Shown one piece after another: positions 13,349-19,190 of a stretch of 27,124 nt of DNA (positions are counted from its first letter, which is position 1; the number at the start of each line of letters is the position of its first letter). Source of the DNA: a virus; IMG/VR virus record IMGVR_UViG_3300038619_000085, positions 1 through 27,124 of that record. The stretch is one strand, 5' to 3'. A program made the position numbers and the translations under genes. The notes beneath the pieces were generated by a model. It was not told the DNA's origin, did no database searches, and was given only the letters and a program-made list of their open reading frames with translations.

Positions 13349-15393
13349 CAGTGATGCACGCTCGCATGATATAGAGTCAACTGAAACCGGTCCCCAAGAG
13401 ATCCAGTCAGGCATCCGATCCCAAAGTATGTCGGAGAGGCAATCTGAAACGTGTCACTGGCCGAATATTGCAGTTGCCACCCCGACCCGGTGTTCAGATA
13501 CCAATTGCGGTTTACCCCGTCATCCACCATCTCGGAACGAATCACGGGCTCCGCGAAAACGCGCGGCGCGGCTGGGGCGCCGGTATATCCGGCGCAGAAA
13601 TTGTTAAAGAGCGAAGCGCATATCGTCAGGCTGGCGCTGCCTCCGTAGCCGTTGTTCCAGACCGGGCCAAAGAATGCCGATGTTGCCGCGTTCCCATTCG
13701 CGACTCCCCAAGCGCAGCTGGCATAACCACCCAAGTCTGCGTCCACCGTGAAAGCGATCTCTATCGTGTAGGGCGTCGAGATCGAAATCGGAGTCAGCAT
13801 ACCCAGGAAGTTATACACGTTGGTGTTTGTGCTCGCTCTCACTCCCGACAGTTGCACTGCGCCGGCTACGTTGGCAATAGTGGGAGTGTCTGTGCCGGCG
13901 CCGACCACGGGCGTCCAGGTCAGTGCCGTAGGCTCGACCACCTGCATGTCGAACGCCACCGGTTGCCACGTCGCCCCATCGCATTCCCAGTGCTTATTGC
14001 TCACATCCGAGGCATGGAACAATTGCCCGACGTTCGCACTCATGCACGTTCCCCGACTAGCATACGTCCCGAACACCGGCGCCGGCGCGCTTCCGCCTCC
14101 GCCGCCCGATCCCGCCACCTGCTGCGTCCACGTATTCGCCGCCGAACATTCGTAGATCTGCTGCCCTGCCGTCGCCCCCGAAACAAACGCCAGTTCACCC
14201 GCCGCGCACGTCCCCGGCAACGCTCCCGTCGTCGCCGCCACGATCACCGGCCGCGTGTGGGATGCGCCCGAGAAATCCTGCGTCCCCGCCGTGAATGTGT
14301 TGCTCGCATTTGTCGCCGCGGCGTAAGTCACTTGTGCCGCCGTGTAGTCGCCGCTCGCCGCCGCTACCGCGCCCGTGCGCCCAAAGACACTCGACACTCC
14401 ACTTACCGCCGCGTTCGTCGGTCCCATGAAGCACCACACTAAGCCGCTGAACCGTACCTGCCGCATCACTCCCGCCACAATGTCGGAGGATGTCGGGTTA
14501 GTCGCGCAATCCGCTTGCTTTAGAGAATGACTTCCCAGTGTGTCGATATTCAATGTGGTCGCTCCGCCGGCGCCGCTCACATCGGACACGAAGTTAATCA
14601 CCATCCCCGGAGTATAGGCGGTCAAAACGGGCGACATGGAACACGTATAAGTCGTGGCCGATGCGCTCTCGGTCGCGCAGAGCAGCGCATTACCGGATTG
14701 CACCGCCGCGATCGTCTCCATCACGCTTGTGTCCACCGCCGGCTCGACCTCTATTTTGCTCCCCGCTTGCGATATTGCGAGAGTCACGCCGAACCCACTG
14801 ACGAACTCGACGGCCGACGTCGCTCCCACTAACGTCGCGCCGTTGTAGATACTCTCAATGCCGCCCTCTAGCGTCCACACGTTGCCCGCCGTGCAGCCAT
14901 ACAAATTCGCGCCCGCCGCCGCGTCCGTCGCAAAGTACGTCTGCCCCGCCGCGCATACGCTCGGCATCCCCGCCAGCGTCCCTTGCAATGTCATCGTGAG
15001 TGCCCCGGCCGCCGGCGTCACCGCCACGTCTTTTGGCGCCAGCACGTTCGTCGTCGTCGGCACCGCCCACGTTTCCGTTCGCTCCGTCGCCCCCGTGATC
15101 TGCCATCTCACCGTGTACGTCGCCGCCGGCGTGCTCGTGTCCGTCGGCACCAGGCCCACCGCGAACGCTCCATTCACGAGCGTGATCTTCAGCGCCGCCA
15201 GTTCCACCTCGGTGCCGTCGCCCGCGGTGAACGCATTCGATGGCGTGATCGTCAGCGTCCCCGTGGCGAGCTTCCCAGCCGCGTTACGCGCCGTTCCAGC
15301 CACTGTCGTGGTCACCGGCGCCGCCGCGCTCGCCGCCCACGTCAGCGCCAGTAGCGCCAGTAGCGCCGCGAGCCGTCCAAAATGCCCCGCCAT
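13348..15393 (-). CDS. Large exported fibre-like protein
   Basis: A 681-residue protein from the ATG at 15393 (GGGGA eight bases upstream; an alternative ATG at 15408 adds five residues). It begins with a Sec signal (H-F-G-R-L-A-A-L-L-A-L-L-A-L-T-W-A-A-S-A). The mature chain is Thr/Ala/Gly-rich and carries S-S-V-F-G-R-T-G-A-V-A-A-A-S-G-D-Y-T-A-A near residue 340, a motif widespread in phage tail fibres. Several short cysteine-containing repeats of the type C-A-A-G-x2-Y/F...W-T follow or precede it. The C-terminal 190 residues look like a lectin/laminin-G-type beta-sandwich (I-E-I-A-F-T-V-D-A-D; N-W-Y-L-N-T-G-S-G-W-Q). Position right after the early/late boundary is unusual for a fibre. Virion fibre, or a cell-surface protein of the lysogen, are both possible. 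Confidence 0.7.
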   Translation of the reverse strand: MAGHFGRLAALLALLALTWAASAAAPVTTTVAGTARNAAGKLATGTLTITPSNAFTAGDGTEVELAALKITLVNGAFAVGLVPTDTSTPAATYTVRWQITGATERTETWAVPTTTNVLAPKDVAVTPAAGALTMTLQGTLAGMPSVCAAGQTYFATDAAAGANLYGCTAGNVWTLEGGIESIYNGATLVGATSAVEFVSGFGVTLAISQAGSKIEVEPAVDTSVMETIAAVQSGNALLCATESASATTYTCSMSPVLTAYTPGMVINFVSDVSGAGGATTLNIDTLGSHSLKQADCATNPTSSDIVAGVMRQVRFSGLVWCFMGPTNAAVSGVSSVFGRTGAVAAASGDYTAAQVTYAAATNASNTFTAGTQDFSGASHTRPVIVAATTGALPGTCAAGELAFVSGATAGQQIYECSAANTWTQQVAGSGGGGGSAPAPVFGTYASRGTCMSANVGQLFHASDVSNKHWECDGATWQPVAFDMQVVEPTALTWTPVVGAGTDTPTIANVAGAVQLSGVRASTNTNVYNFLGMLTPISISTPYTIEIAFTVDADLGGYASCAWGVANGNAATSAFFGPVWNNGYGGSASLTICASLFNNFCAGYTGAPAAPRVFAEPVIRSEMVDDGVNRNWYLNTGSGWQLQYSASDTFQIASPTYFGIGCLTGSLGDRFQLTLYHASVHH

Positions 15394-15408
15394 TTTGTGC
15401 GTCCCCAT

Positions 15409-15488
15409 TCGCTGGCTTATTCTATCTCATCGCCCGATTCCGAAACGTGGATATTACGGAATGTTTTCATGAAAACATTCCATAACAA
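15409..15488 (-). promoter_or_regulatory. Candidate late promoter region with 24-bp perfect palindrome
   Basis: The 80-bp gap between the early cluster and the late operon is AT-rich against its surroundings. It holds a perfect 24-bp palindrome at 15458-15481 (half-site GGAATGTTTTCA), extended to 15454-15485 with one mismatch. On the minus strand a TAGAAT box lies at 15424-15419 without a recognisable -35 box. The palindrome centre is about 48 bases upstream of that box, a class I activator position. This resembles the activator-dependent middle/late promoters of Mu, but the activator is not identified. Confidence 0.6.
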
Positions 15489-15776
15489 CTATTCCCGCCT
15501 GGTGGCGCCCGTGACGCTGCCTGCCCGTGCTCCATCCGGGCCCGTGGCGCCGGTGATCTTGTCGCCGGCGTTTTCTCCCCGCTCCACCATCCGCGCGTCC
15601 ATCTTCCGCATCTGCGCATACGTCCCCCGCGCCGCCCGCCGCGCGGCCGCCAGGCTCATCAGCAGCGCCGCCATCCAGTCCGCCATCTCCGTCCAGTTCG
15701 GCAGCAGATACCGGCCGCCGAAATAGAGCGCCAGCACCCCCGCCCCGTACAATGCCACGTCGATCCCTTTAGTCAC
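15489..15776 (-). CDS. Small membrane protein (holin candidate) with repeat-derived tail
   Basis: A 95-residue protein starting at a GTG that overlaps the GemA stop. It has a hydrophobic segment at about residues 5-25 (I-D-V-A-L-Y-G-A-G-V-L-A-L-Y-F-G) and a second, weaker one at 33-47 (W-M-A-A-L-L-M-S-L-A-A-A), then a basic region. In Mu the lysis genes lie between the early region and gp25, so a holin-type role is plausible. The last 25 residues read N-A-G-D-K-I-T-G-A-T and, after a gap, S-V-T-G-A-T. These come from repeat A5 and a degenerate second copy, so the original C-terminus was probably shorter. Confidence 0.65.
   Translation of the reverse strand: MTKGIDVALYGAGVLALYFGGRYLLPNWTEMADWMAALLMSLAAARRAARGTYAQMRKMDARMVERGENAGDKITGATGPDGARAGSVTGATRRE
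15502..15515. repeat. Degenerate partial family A repeat
   Basis: GTGGCGCCCGTGAC resembles the left half of a family A element with one inserted C. It encodes the terminal S-V-T-G-A-T of the small membrane protein, 28 bp from the full copy A5. Confidence 0.55.
15544..15570. repeat. Family A palindromic repeat, copy A5
   Basis: Arms CCGGTGA (15550-15556) and TCGCCGG (15562-15568) around loop TCTTG. One G:T-type mismatch breaks the stem, an intermediate between the A3 and A6 sequences. It encodes A-G-D-K-I-T-G-A-T in the small membrane protein. Confidence 0.9.
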
Positions 15777-16273
15777 CGCACCGCTCCTTCCCTTGTGGCG
15801 CCGGTGATCTTGTCACCGGTGGCTTGTCCGGCGCCTGGCCCCCCCCCGCCTCTCCGATTCATCGCGCGCACTCCCGCCACCACCGCGCAGAATTCCCGCC
15901 GCGTTCTAACTACCGGTCGGCCTTCTAACTGCCTTCTTATAAAGGCTTCTCTCTGCGCCTCGTCGAGCCCGCGTTTCGCGAACTCTTGCGCTAACTCGCA
16001 CAACTCGTCCTCGCTCACCAGTCTTACTTCGCCAGGTCGCGACTTAGCCGCCTCTCCGCGCGCCGGTAAGTTGCATCTGCGTCTGAGTGTCTTCCCCGTC
16101 CAGCCGTGGTAAATCTCGAATAAGTTGTTGTCCGTCATCTCCGAGAGCGAGTGTATGCCATAAGTCGCGTGGCACATGTCCCGTAACTCGTCGTGGCTCA
16201 TCCCGCGCCGCCGCGCTTCCGCGTGTACCGCCCGCATCAGCCGCGCCTTATAACCCGCTCGTGGTCCCGCCAT
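15773..16273 (-). CDS. gemA: GemA/gp16-like regulatory protein
   Basis: A 166-residue protein resembling Mu GemA (gp16, DUF1018). The N-terminal half begins R-A-G-Y-K-A-R-L-M-R-A-V-H-A-E-A-R-R-R-G-M and continues to L-S-E-M-T-D-N-N-L. The C-terminal half has L-V-S-E-D-E-L-C-E-L-A-Q-E-F with R-R-E-F-C-A-V-V-A-G-V-R-A-M near residue 140. Mu GemA alters host gene expression through DNA supercoiling. The start at 16273 has GGAGGG eight bases upstream and is one base after the previous stop. The final 18 residues, including A-T-G-D-K-I-T-G-A-T, derive from repeat A6. The stop overlaps the next GTG (GTGA). It is more divergent than a typical GemA. Confidence 0.72.
   Translation of the reverse strand: MAGPRAGYKARLMRAVHAEARRRGMSHDELRDMCHATYGIHSLSEMTDNNLFEIYHGWTGKTLRRRCNLPARGEAAKSRPGEVRLVSEDELCELAQEFAKRGLDEAQREAFIRRQLEGRPVVRTRREFCAVVAGVRAMNRRGGGGPGAGQATGDKITGATREGAVR
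15795..15823. repeat. Family A palindromic repeat, copy A6
   Basis: Stem CCGGTGA (15801-15807), loop TCTTG, stem TCACCGG (15813-15819). Both arms carry the substitution, restoring full pairing relative to A5. It encodes the C-terminal T-G-D-K-I-T-G-A-T of the GemA-like protein. Confidence 0.93.
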
Positions 16274-16274
16274 C

Positions 16275-16748
16275 TTAAATCCCTCCCCCGCCTCGCGCCC
16301 AGGCGCGCTGATAGTGCACCGAACACAATCCCTTCGCATATACTGGCTCGCCGCAGACCGTGCAGCGCGCTTCCGATTTCACCCCGCCGCCCTTGCGCTT
16401 CTCCGGGTCTCCGTGCCGCCGCCAGCGCTGGTAGTGGATGTAACACCAGCCTTTTATGCGCGCTCGCTCACTGCACTCTTCCGCCGCGCATTTCCGGACT
16501 TCCTTCGGCTCTGGCGCCCTCGCCGCGCTTCCATACTTGTGCTGATATTGCCAGTGCCGCGTGCAGAGCCCCTTCGAGCGCGCCACCTGCTCGCATCCCG
16601 CGATTGAGCACAGCTTCTTTCCTATCCCGAGCAACCGCTGCCGCTCCGCCGCTTGCCGCTCCCGGAGCGCTTCGGCCTCGGACGCAATCGCCGCATCCAG
16701 CTCCCGAAACCGTTCCTCCCGGCATTCCCCCTTCTCCGTCCGATACAT
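16275..16748 (-). CDS. Triple CCCH zinc-motif protein
   Basis: A 157-residue protein with a charged helical N-terminus (residues 1-42) and three tandem cysteine/histidine units. Unit 1 is C-S-I-A-G-C ... K-G-L-C-T-R-H-W-Q. Unit 2 is C-A-A-E-E-C ... K-G-W-C-Y-I-H-Y-Q. Unit 3 is C-T-V-C ... K-G-L-C-S-V-H-Y-Q. Each unit has the form C-x(2-4)-C-x(7-9)-G-(L/W)-C-x2-H-(W/Y)-Q and would bind one zinc. Such motifs occur in phage proteins of unknown role and beside HNH nucleases; nucleic-acid binding is the likely function. No good ribosome site precedes the ATG at 16748, and the 82-bp leader contains repeat A7, so expression may have been altered. Confidence 0.7.
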   Translation of the reverse strand: MYRTEKGECREERFRELDAAIASEAEALRERQAAERQRLLGIGKKLCSIAGCEQVARSKGLCTRHWQYQHKYGSAARAPEPKEVRKCAAEECSERARIKGWCYIHYQRWRRHGDPEKRKGGGVKSEARCTVCGEPVYAKGLCSVHYQRAWARGGGGI

Positions 16749-16830
16749 ATAAAGATGTGGCGAGCGCGCCCGTCTTGGTAGCGCCGGCGATCTTGTCGCC
16801 GGTCCTAGGCCGGGCGCGCTCCCCCTCCCT
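16749..16830. other. Spacer with nested inverted repeats
   Basis: Repeat A7 (16777-16803) is enclosed by a second perfect inverted repeat, GAGCGCGCCC at 16762-16771 and GGGCGCGCTC at 16812-16821. On the minus strand GGGAGGGGG precedes it, so a good ribosome site is now separated from the downstream ATG by about 75 bases of structured sequence. No gene seen here. Confidence 0.6.
16777..16803. repeat. Family A palindromic repeat, copy A7 (only non-coding copy)
   Basis: GGTAGCG lead, stem CCGGCGA (16784-16790), loop TCTTG, stem TCGCCGG (16796-16802). It lies in the leader of the zinc-motif gene. Confidence 0.93.
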
Positions 16831-17388
16831 CTACGCCGGCCGCCCCGTCGCCCCGCGCGGGCTCAATCCATACCGTCCCCCATCGCGCGCCACCACCAGT
16901 CCATCCTTCACGCATTGGTCCAGGATCAGCTCGGCAATGATCGCATCGCACGTCGCATCGCCCGATTCGCGAATCTTGAATGCGATCTCCTGCTTCGTCT
17001 TCGGCCCCGTCTTCAGCAACTCCAGCGCTTTCTCCCGCCGCGTTCCGCGCAAATCGTCCGCCAACAGTCCGTCGAATCGCACGTACAGCTTGCCCTTCGC
17101 CTCCGCGAACGAGACGCGATAGCCCAGCTTCTTCGACCGCGCTCCAACCGATGCCTTTGCCCGCGCATCGTCGAATTGCGCCCACTGCCCTTTCGAATCC
17201 GCCAACTGCCGCAGCAGCGCGTCGTATGGCGATGCCTTCCGCTGTCCGCGCCCGAACTCCAGGCCCTTCACGACGTCTTCCGGCAGATCCTCCGGCCGCA
17301 CCAGCCGGCACGCCACTCCCGTCATGTTCGGCCTCACGCCCTTCTCCGGCGCCGGCAGCTTCCCGTCCACCTGTCTCGCTATCCTCAT
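16831..17388 (-). CDS. Early protein with C-terminal winged-helix domain
   Basis: A 185-residue basic protein. The N-terminal 50 residues include N-M-T-G-V-A-C-R-L-V-R-P-E-D-L-P, and the middle has beta-prone Y-R-V-S-F-A-E-A-K-G-K-L-Y-V-R-F. The last 65 residues (A-L-E-L-L-K-T-G-P-K-T-K-Q-E-I-A through K-D-G-L-V-V-A-R-D-G-G-R-Y-G-L-S) have the three-helix and wing pattern of a winged-helix DNA-binding domain. The start at 17388 overlaps the upstream stop (ATGA). A longer in-frame extension runs back through the neighbouring gene and is rejected. Probably a DNA-binding early protein, and a candidate for the late activator; no family named. Confidence 0.68.
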   Translation of the reverse strand: MRIARQVDGKLPAPEKGVRPNMTGVACRLVRPEDLPEDVVKGLEFGRGQRKASPYDALLRQLADSKGQWAQFDDARAKASVGARSKKLGYRVSFAEAKGKLYVRFDGLLADDLRGTRREKALELLKTGPKTKQEIAFKIRESGDATCDAIIAELILDQCVKDGLVVARDGGRYGLSPRGATGRPA

Positions 17389-17792
17389 TCCTTTTGTCCC
17401 TCTCCCGGAGCCTCCAGCCCCGCGTCCACGCTCATTGCGAGCTGGCCGCATAGTTCCGCCAGCGCGTGTTTGCCCATCAGCACGCGCAACCGTCTGAACA
17501 TCGAGAAGATCTGCCTTCGATACGGCCGCACGGCCGCCGCCTGATCTTCCAAATCCACCACCATGAAGTACCCGCCTGGCTCCCCGCGCCGGCCGCCGAT
17601 CCGCATCCGGTGCGTCACCACCAACCGCTCCACAATTGCCTTGATCTCGCGAATCGGCCATCCCGTCGCCGCCGTCAGTTCCGCGATCGAAATCGGATGC
17701 TCCCTTCCTTCGTGTTCCCAGATCAGCCATGCCAGCTTCACTTCCCGCGCCGTCGGCTCAACCTTCGATTCCGCGAACGGCGCCGCCGCCAT
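17385..17792 (-). CDS. Winged-helix / MarR-like early protein
   Basis: A 135-residue protein starting at 17792, where its ATG overlaps the stop of the TonB-domain gene (TAATG), with GGGAGGGGAG upstream. Residues about 15-75 form a helix-turn-helix with wing: V-K-L-A-W-L-I-W-E-H-E-G, S-I-A-E-L-T-A-A-T-G-W-P-I-R-E-I-K-A-I-V, then R-M-R-I-G-G-R-R-G-E-P-G-G-Y-F-M-V. The C-terminal part is helical. It is likely a transcription regulator. Together with the next gene it makes a pair of winged-helix proteins in the early operon, ahead of the late promoter. Confidence 0.72.
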   Translation of the reverse strand: MAAAPFAESKVEPTAREVKLAWLIWEHEGREHPISIAELTAATGWPIREIKAIVERLVVTHRMRIGGRRGEPGGYFMVVDLEDQAAAVRPYRRQIFSMFRRLRVLMGKHALAELCGQLAMSVDAGLEAPGEGQKE

Positions 17793-18220
17793 TACCGCTC
17801 CCCTCCCACCCAGCGCAGCGTGATCCACAGCTCTTCCGCGACCGGCCGCCCGTCGAGCGTCGCTGGCTCGTACCGCCATTGCCGCACCGCCCCGAGCGCC
17901 GTCTTCCGGAACGCCCGCGCGCCCATCACGATTTGCGCCCGCTCCACTCGTCCTTCGGCGCTGATCTCGGCCGTGATCGTCACCTCGCCCGTCAGCCCGC
18001 GCTCCTTGGCCGCCGGCGGATAGGCCGGAATCACCTCATGGATCAGCCGCGCCTCTTTCACGTCGCCGCCAACCGGCGCCGTTATCCGCTCCATCTCGCG
18101 CCCCCGGTCGCGCTGCTCTACCGCCCGGCAGTATTGCGCCGTCTCGATCCGCTTCGCCGCCCGCTCCGGCGCGCCCTGTTGCCACGCCGCCATCGTCAGG
18201 AATACCGTTATCAACATCAT
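17792..18220 (-). CDS. Exported TonB C-terminal domain protein
   Basis: About 142 residues. After a short hydrophobic N-terminus (M-M-L-I-T-V-F-L-T-M-A-A-W, best read as a signal or weak anchor) comes a TonB_C domain at about residues 60-138. It shows L-I-H-E-V-I-P-A-Y-P-P-A-A, G-L-T-G-E-V-T-I-T-A-E-I-S-A-E-G-R-V, A-L-G-A-V-R-Q-W-R-Y-E-P-A and E-L-W-I-T-L-R-W, the full consensus. True TonB proteins have a specific ExbB-contacting helix and a long Pro-rich spacer; both are absent. The gene is coupled to gam (stop overlaps a GTG at 18229; the ATG at 18220 has AAGGGG eight bases upstream and is preferred). It is atypical for a Mu early operon. A periplasmic TonB decoy is one idea; host-derived cargo is another. 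Confidence 0.83.
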   Translation of the reverse strand: MMLITVFLTMAAWQQGAPERAAKRIETAQYCRAVEQRDRGREMERITAPVGGDVKEARLIHEVIPAYPPAAKERGLTGEVTITAEISAEGRVERAQIVMGARAFRKTALGAVRQWRYEPATLDGRPVAEELWITLRWVGGER

Positions 18221-18225
18221 CGTCG

Positions 18226-18747
18226 TCACCCCTTCGCCGGCGCGCGCGTCGGCTCCGCGTAAAAAGTCTCTCCAGCCTCGGTCTTCAATCCGACCTTCTT
18301 CAACGCTTCCGCGTCCAGCTCCTTCAATTTCTCTTTATCCAGCTCCGGCTCTTTCGCCTCGTGGAAGTATTTCAGCCCGTGCTCCGCCCGGACCATCCGC
18401 TTGATGTCTTCCAGCTTCCAGCTACGGTTCAGCGGCTTTATTGCCGGCGGATCGTCACGCCGCCCAATCACTCCGCCCGCGAGCTGCAGATGCTTCGCGC
18501 CGTTGGCTTCGATCTCCACCAGGTGCGCATAGTAGTAATTCCGCAGCGCCAGCTCCGCCTCGATCTTGCGCCCCTTCGCATCGTTCATCTCGGGCTCGAT
18601 CTCGGCCGATGCCTGCGCCACTAGCAATCCGTGCCGCGCTTCCAATACCTCGATCTGGACGATCGCAACCAACAACTCCGCCATCGCCCGCTCGCAATCC
18701 TCCACCGTCGCCAGTTCCGCCCCCGTCCCTTTCCTCGGTCGCCCCAT
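18226..18747 (-). CDS. gam: Host-nuclease inhibitor Gam, Mu-type
   Basis: A 173-residue protein of the Mu Gam family, a Ku-like dimer that binds DNA ends and shields them from RecBCD-type exonucleases. The N-terminus has a long helix (E-R-A-M-A-E-L-L-V-A-I-V-Q-I-E), followed by the charged helix E-A-E-L-A-L-R-N-Y-Y-Y-A-H. The central strand is L-Q-L-A-G-G-V-I-G-R-R-D-D-P-P-A-I-K-P, the family hallmark. The C-terminal part contains Y-F-H-E-A-K-E-P-E-L-D-K-E-K-L. GGAGG lies seven bases before the start. An upstream gene reads through across its first 293 bases in another frame. Confidence 0.85.
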   Translation of the reverse strand: MGRPRKGTGAELATVEDCERAMAELLVAIVQIEVLEARHGLLVAQASAEIEPEMNDAKGRKIEAELALRNYYYAHLVEIEANGAKHLQLAGGVIGRRDDPPAIKPLNRSWKLEDIKRMVRAEHGLKYFHEAKEPELDKEKLKELDAEALKKVGLKTEAGETFYAEPTRAPAKG

Positions 18748-18961
18748 TAGCGCGCCTCCCCCCTGTGGCGCCGGCGATCTTGTCGCCGGTGTTCTCCCGC
18801 AACTCCCGCAGCTTCACTTCGATCCGCGCGTCAAGCGCAAGAAGCAGCCGCGCCCCTGCTTCGCGCGTCCATTGCGATTCGCCCGGCCACATCATGGCCT
18901 GCGCCTGTTCCCGCCGCTCCGCCATCTCGCGCATCTCGTCGTATCGATTCATCGCCGCCAT
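18455..18961 (-). CDS. Small early protein, frame-shifted by repeat insertion and reading into gam
   Basis: The first 56 residues (M-A-A-M-N-R-Y-D-E-M-R-E-M-A to K-L-R-E-L-R-E) look like a normal helical protein. Then N-T-G-D-K-I-A-G-A-T from repeat A8 follows, and the frame continues out of register through the start of gam for about 97 codons of Gly/Arg/Ala-rich shadow sequence. A TAA that would form the usual TAATG junction with the gam start is out of frame now. It would be back in frame if a 29-bp (or 26-bp) element were removed. So the original protein was probably about 60-65 residues. AGGGGG five bases upstream supports the start at 18961. Confidence 0.65.
   Translation of the reverse strand: MAAMNRYDEMREMAERREQAQAMMWPGESQWTREAGARLLLALDARIEVKLRELRENTGDKIAGATGGRRANGATEERDGGGTGDGGGLRAGDGGVVGCDRPDRGIGSAARIASGAGIGRDRARDERCEGAQDRGGAGAAELLLCAPGGDRSQRREASAARGRSDWAA
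18765..18790. repeat. Family A palindromic repeat, copy A8
   Basis: Stem CCGGCGA (18771-18777), loop TCTTG, stem TCGCCGG (18783-18789). It lies 18 bases upstream of the gam start codon, at the former end of the preceding gene. It encodes T-G-D-K-I-A-G-A-T. Confidence 0.93.
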
Positions 18962-19187
18962 CGCTGCCCCCTATCGCCTCGAAATGCTCGGGCATCCGCT
19001 CCCCGCGCTTCACCATCTCCGCGATTCGCACCATCAGTGCTTCCTGCGCGCGCACCAGCCGCGCTCGCGCCTTCGCTGCGTACGCGTGCGCGCCGCGCTC
19101 CCGATACCGGATCAGGTCCGCTTCCGCGCATCGAATCTCCGCGTACAACCGCATGACCGTCGTTTCCCTCGTCCCCGTCCTTTCCAT
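18831..19187 (-). CDS. Small helical early protein
   Basis: Starts at an ATG with a near-perfect GGAGGTGA ribosome site, three bases after the previous stop. Residues 1-70 are helical and charged (Y-A-E-I-R-C-A-E-A-D-L-I-R-Y-R-E-R-G-A and A-L-M-V-R-I-A-E-M-V-K-R-G-E-R-M-P-E-H-F). From about residue 76 it overlaps the next gene in another frame and becomes Gly/Asp/Arg-rich with no structure, so only the first 75 residues look native. Unknown function. Confidence 0.6.
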   Translation of the reverse strand: MERTGTRETTVMRLYAEIRCAEADLIRYRERGAHAYAAKARARLVRAQEALMVRIAEMVKRGERMPEHFEAIGGSDGGDESIRRDARDGGAAGTGAGHDVAGRIAMDARSRGAAASCA

Positions 19188-19190
19188 CGT

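Noticed and set aside
17389-17730. N-terminal extension of the 185-residue winged-helix protein
   Set aside because: Overlaps the well-formed MarR-like gene; the ATGA junction and composition favour the start at 17388.
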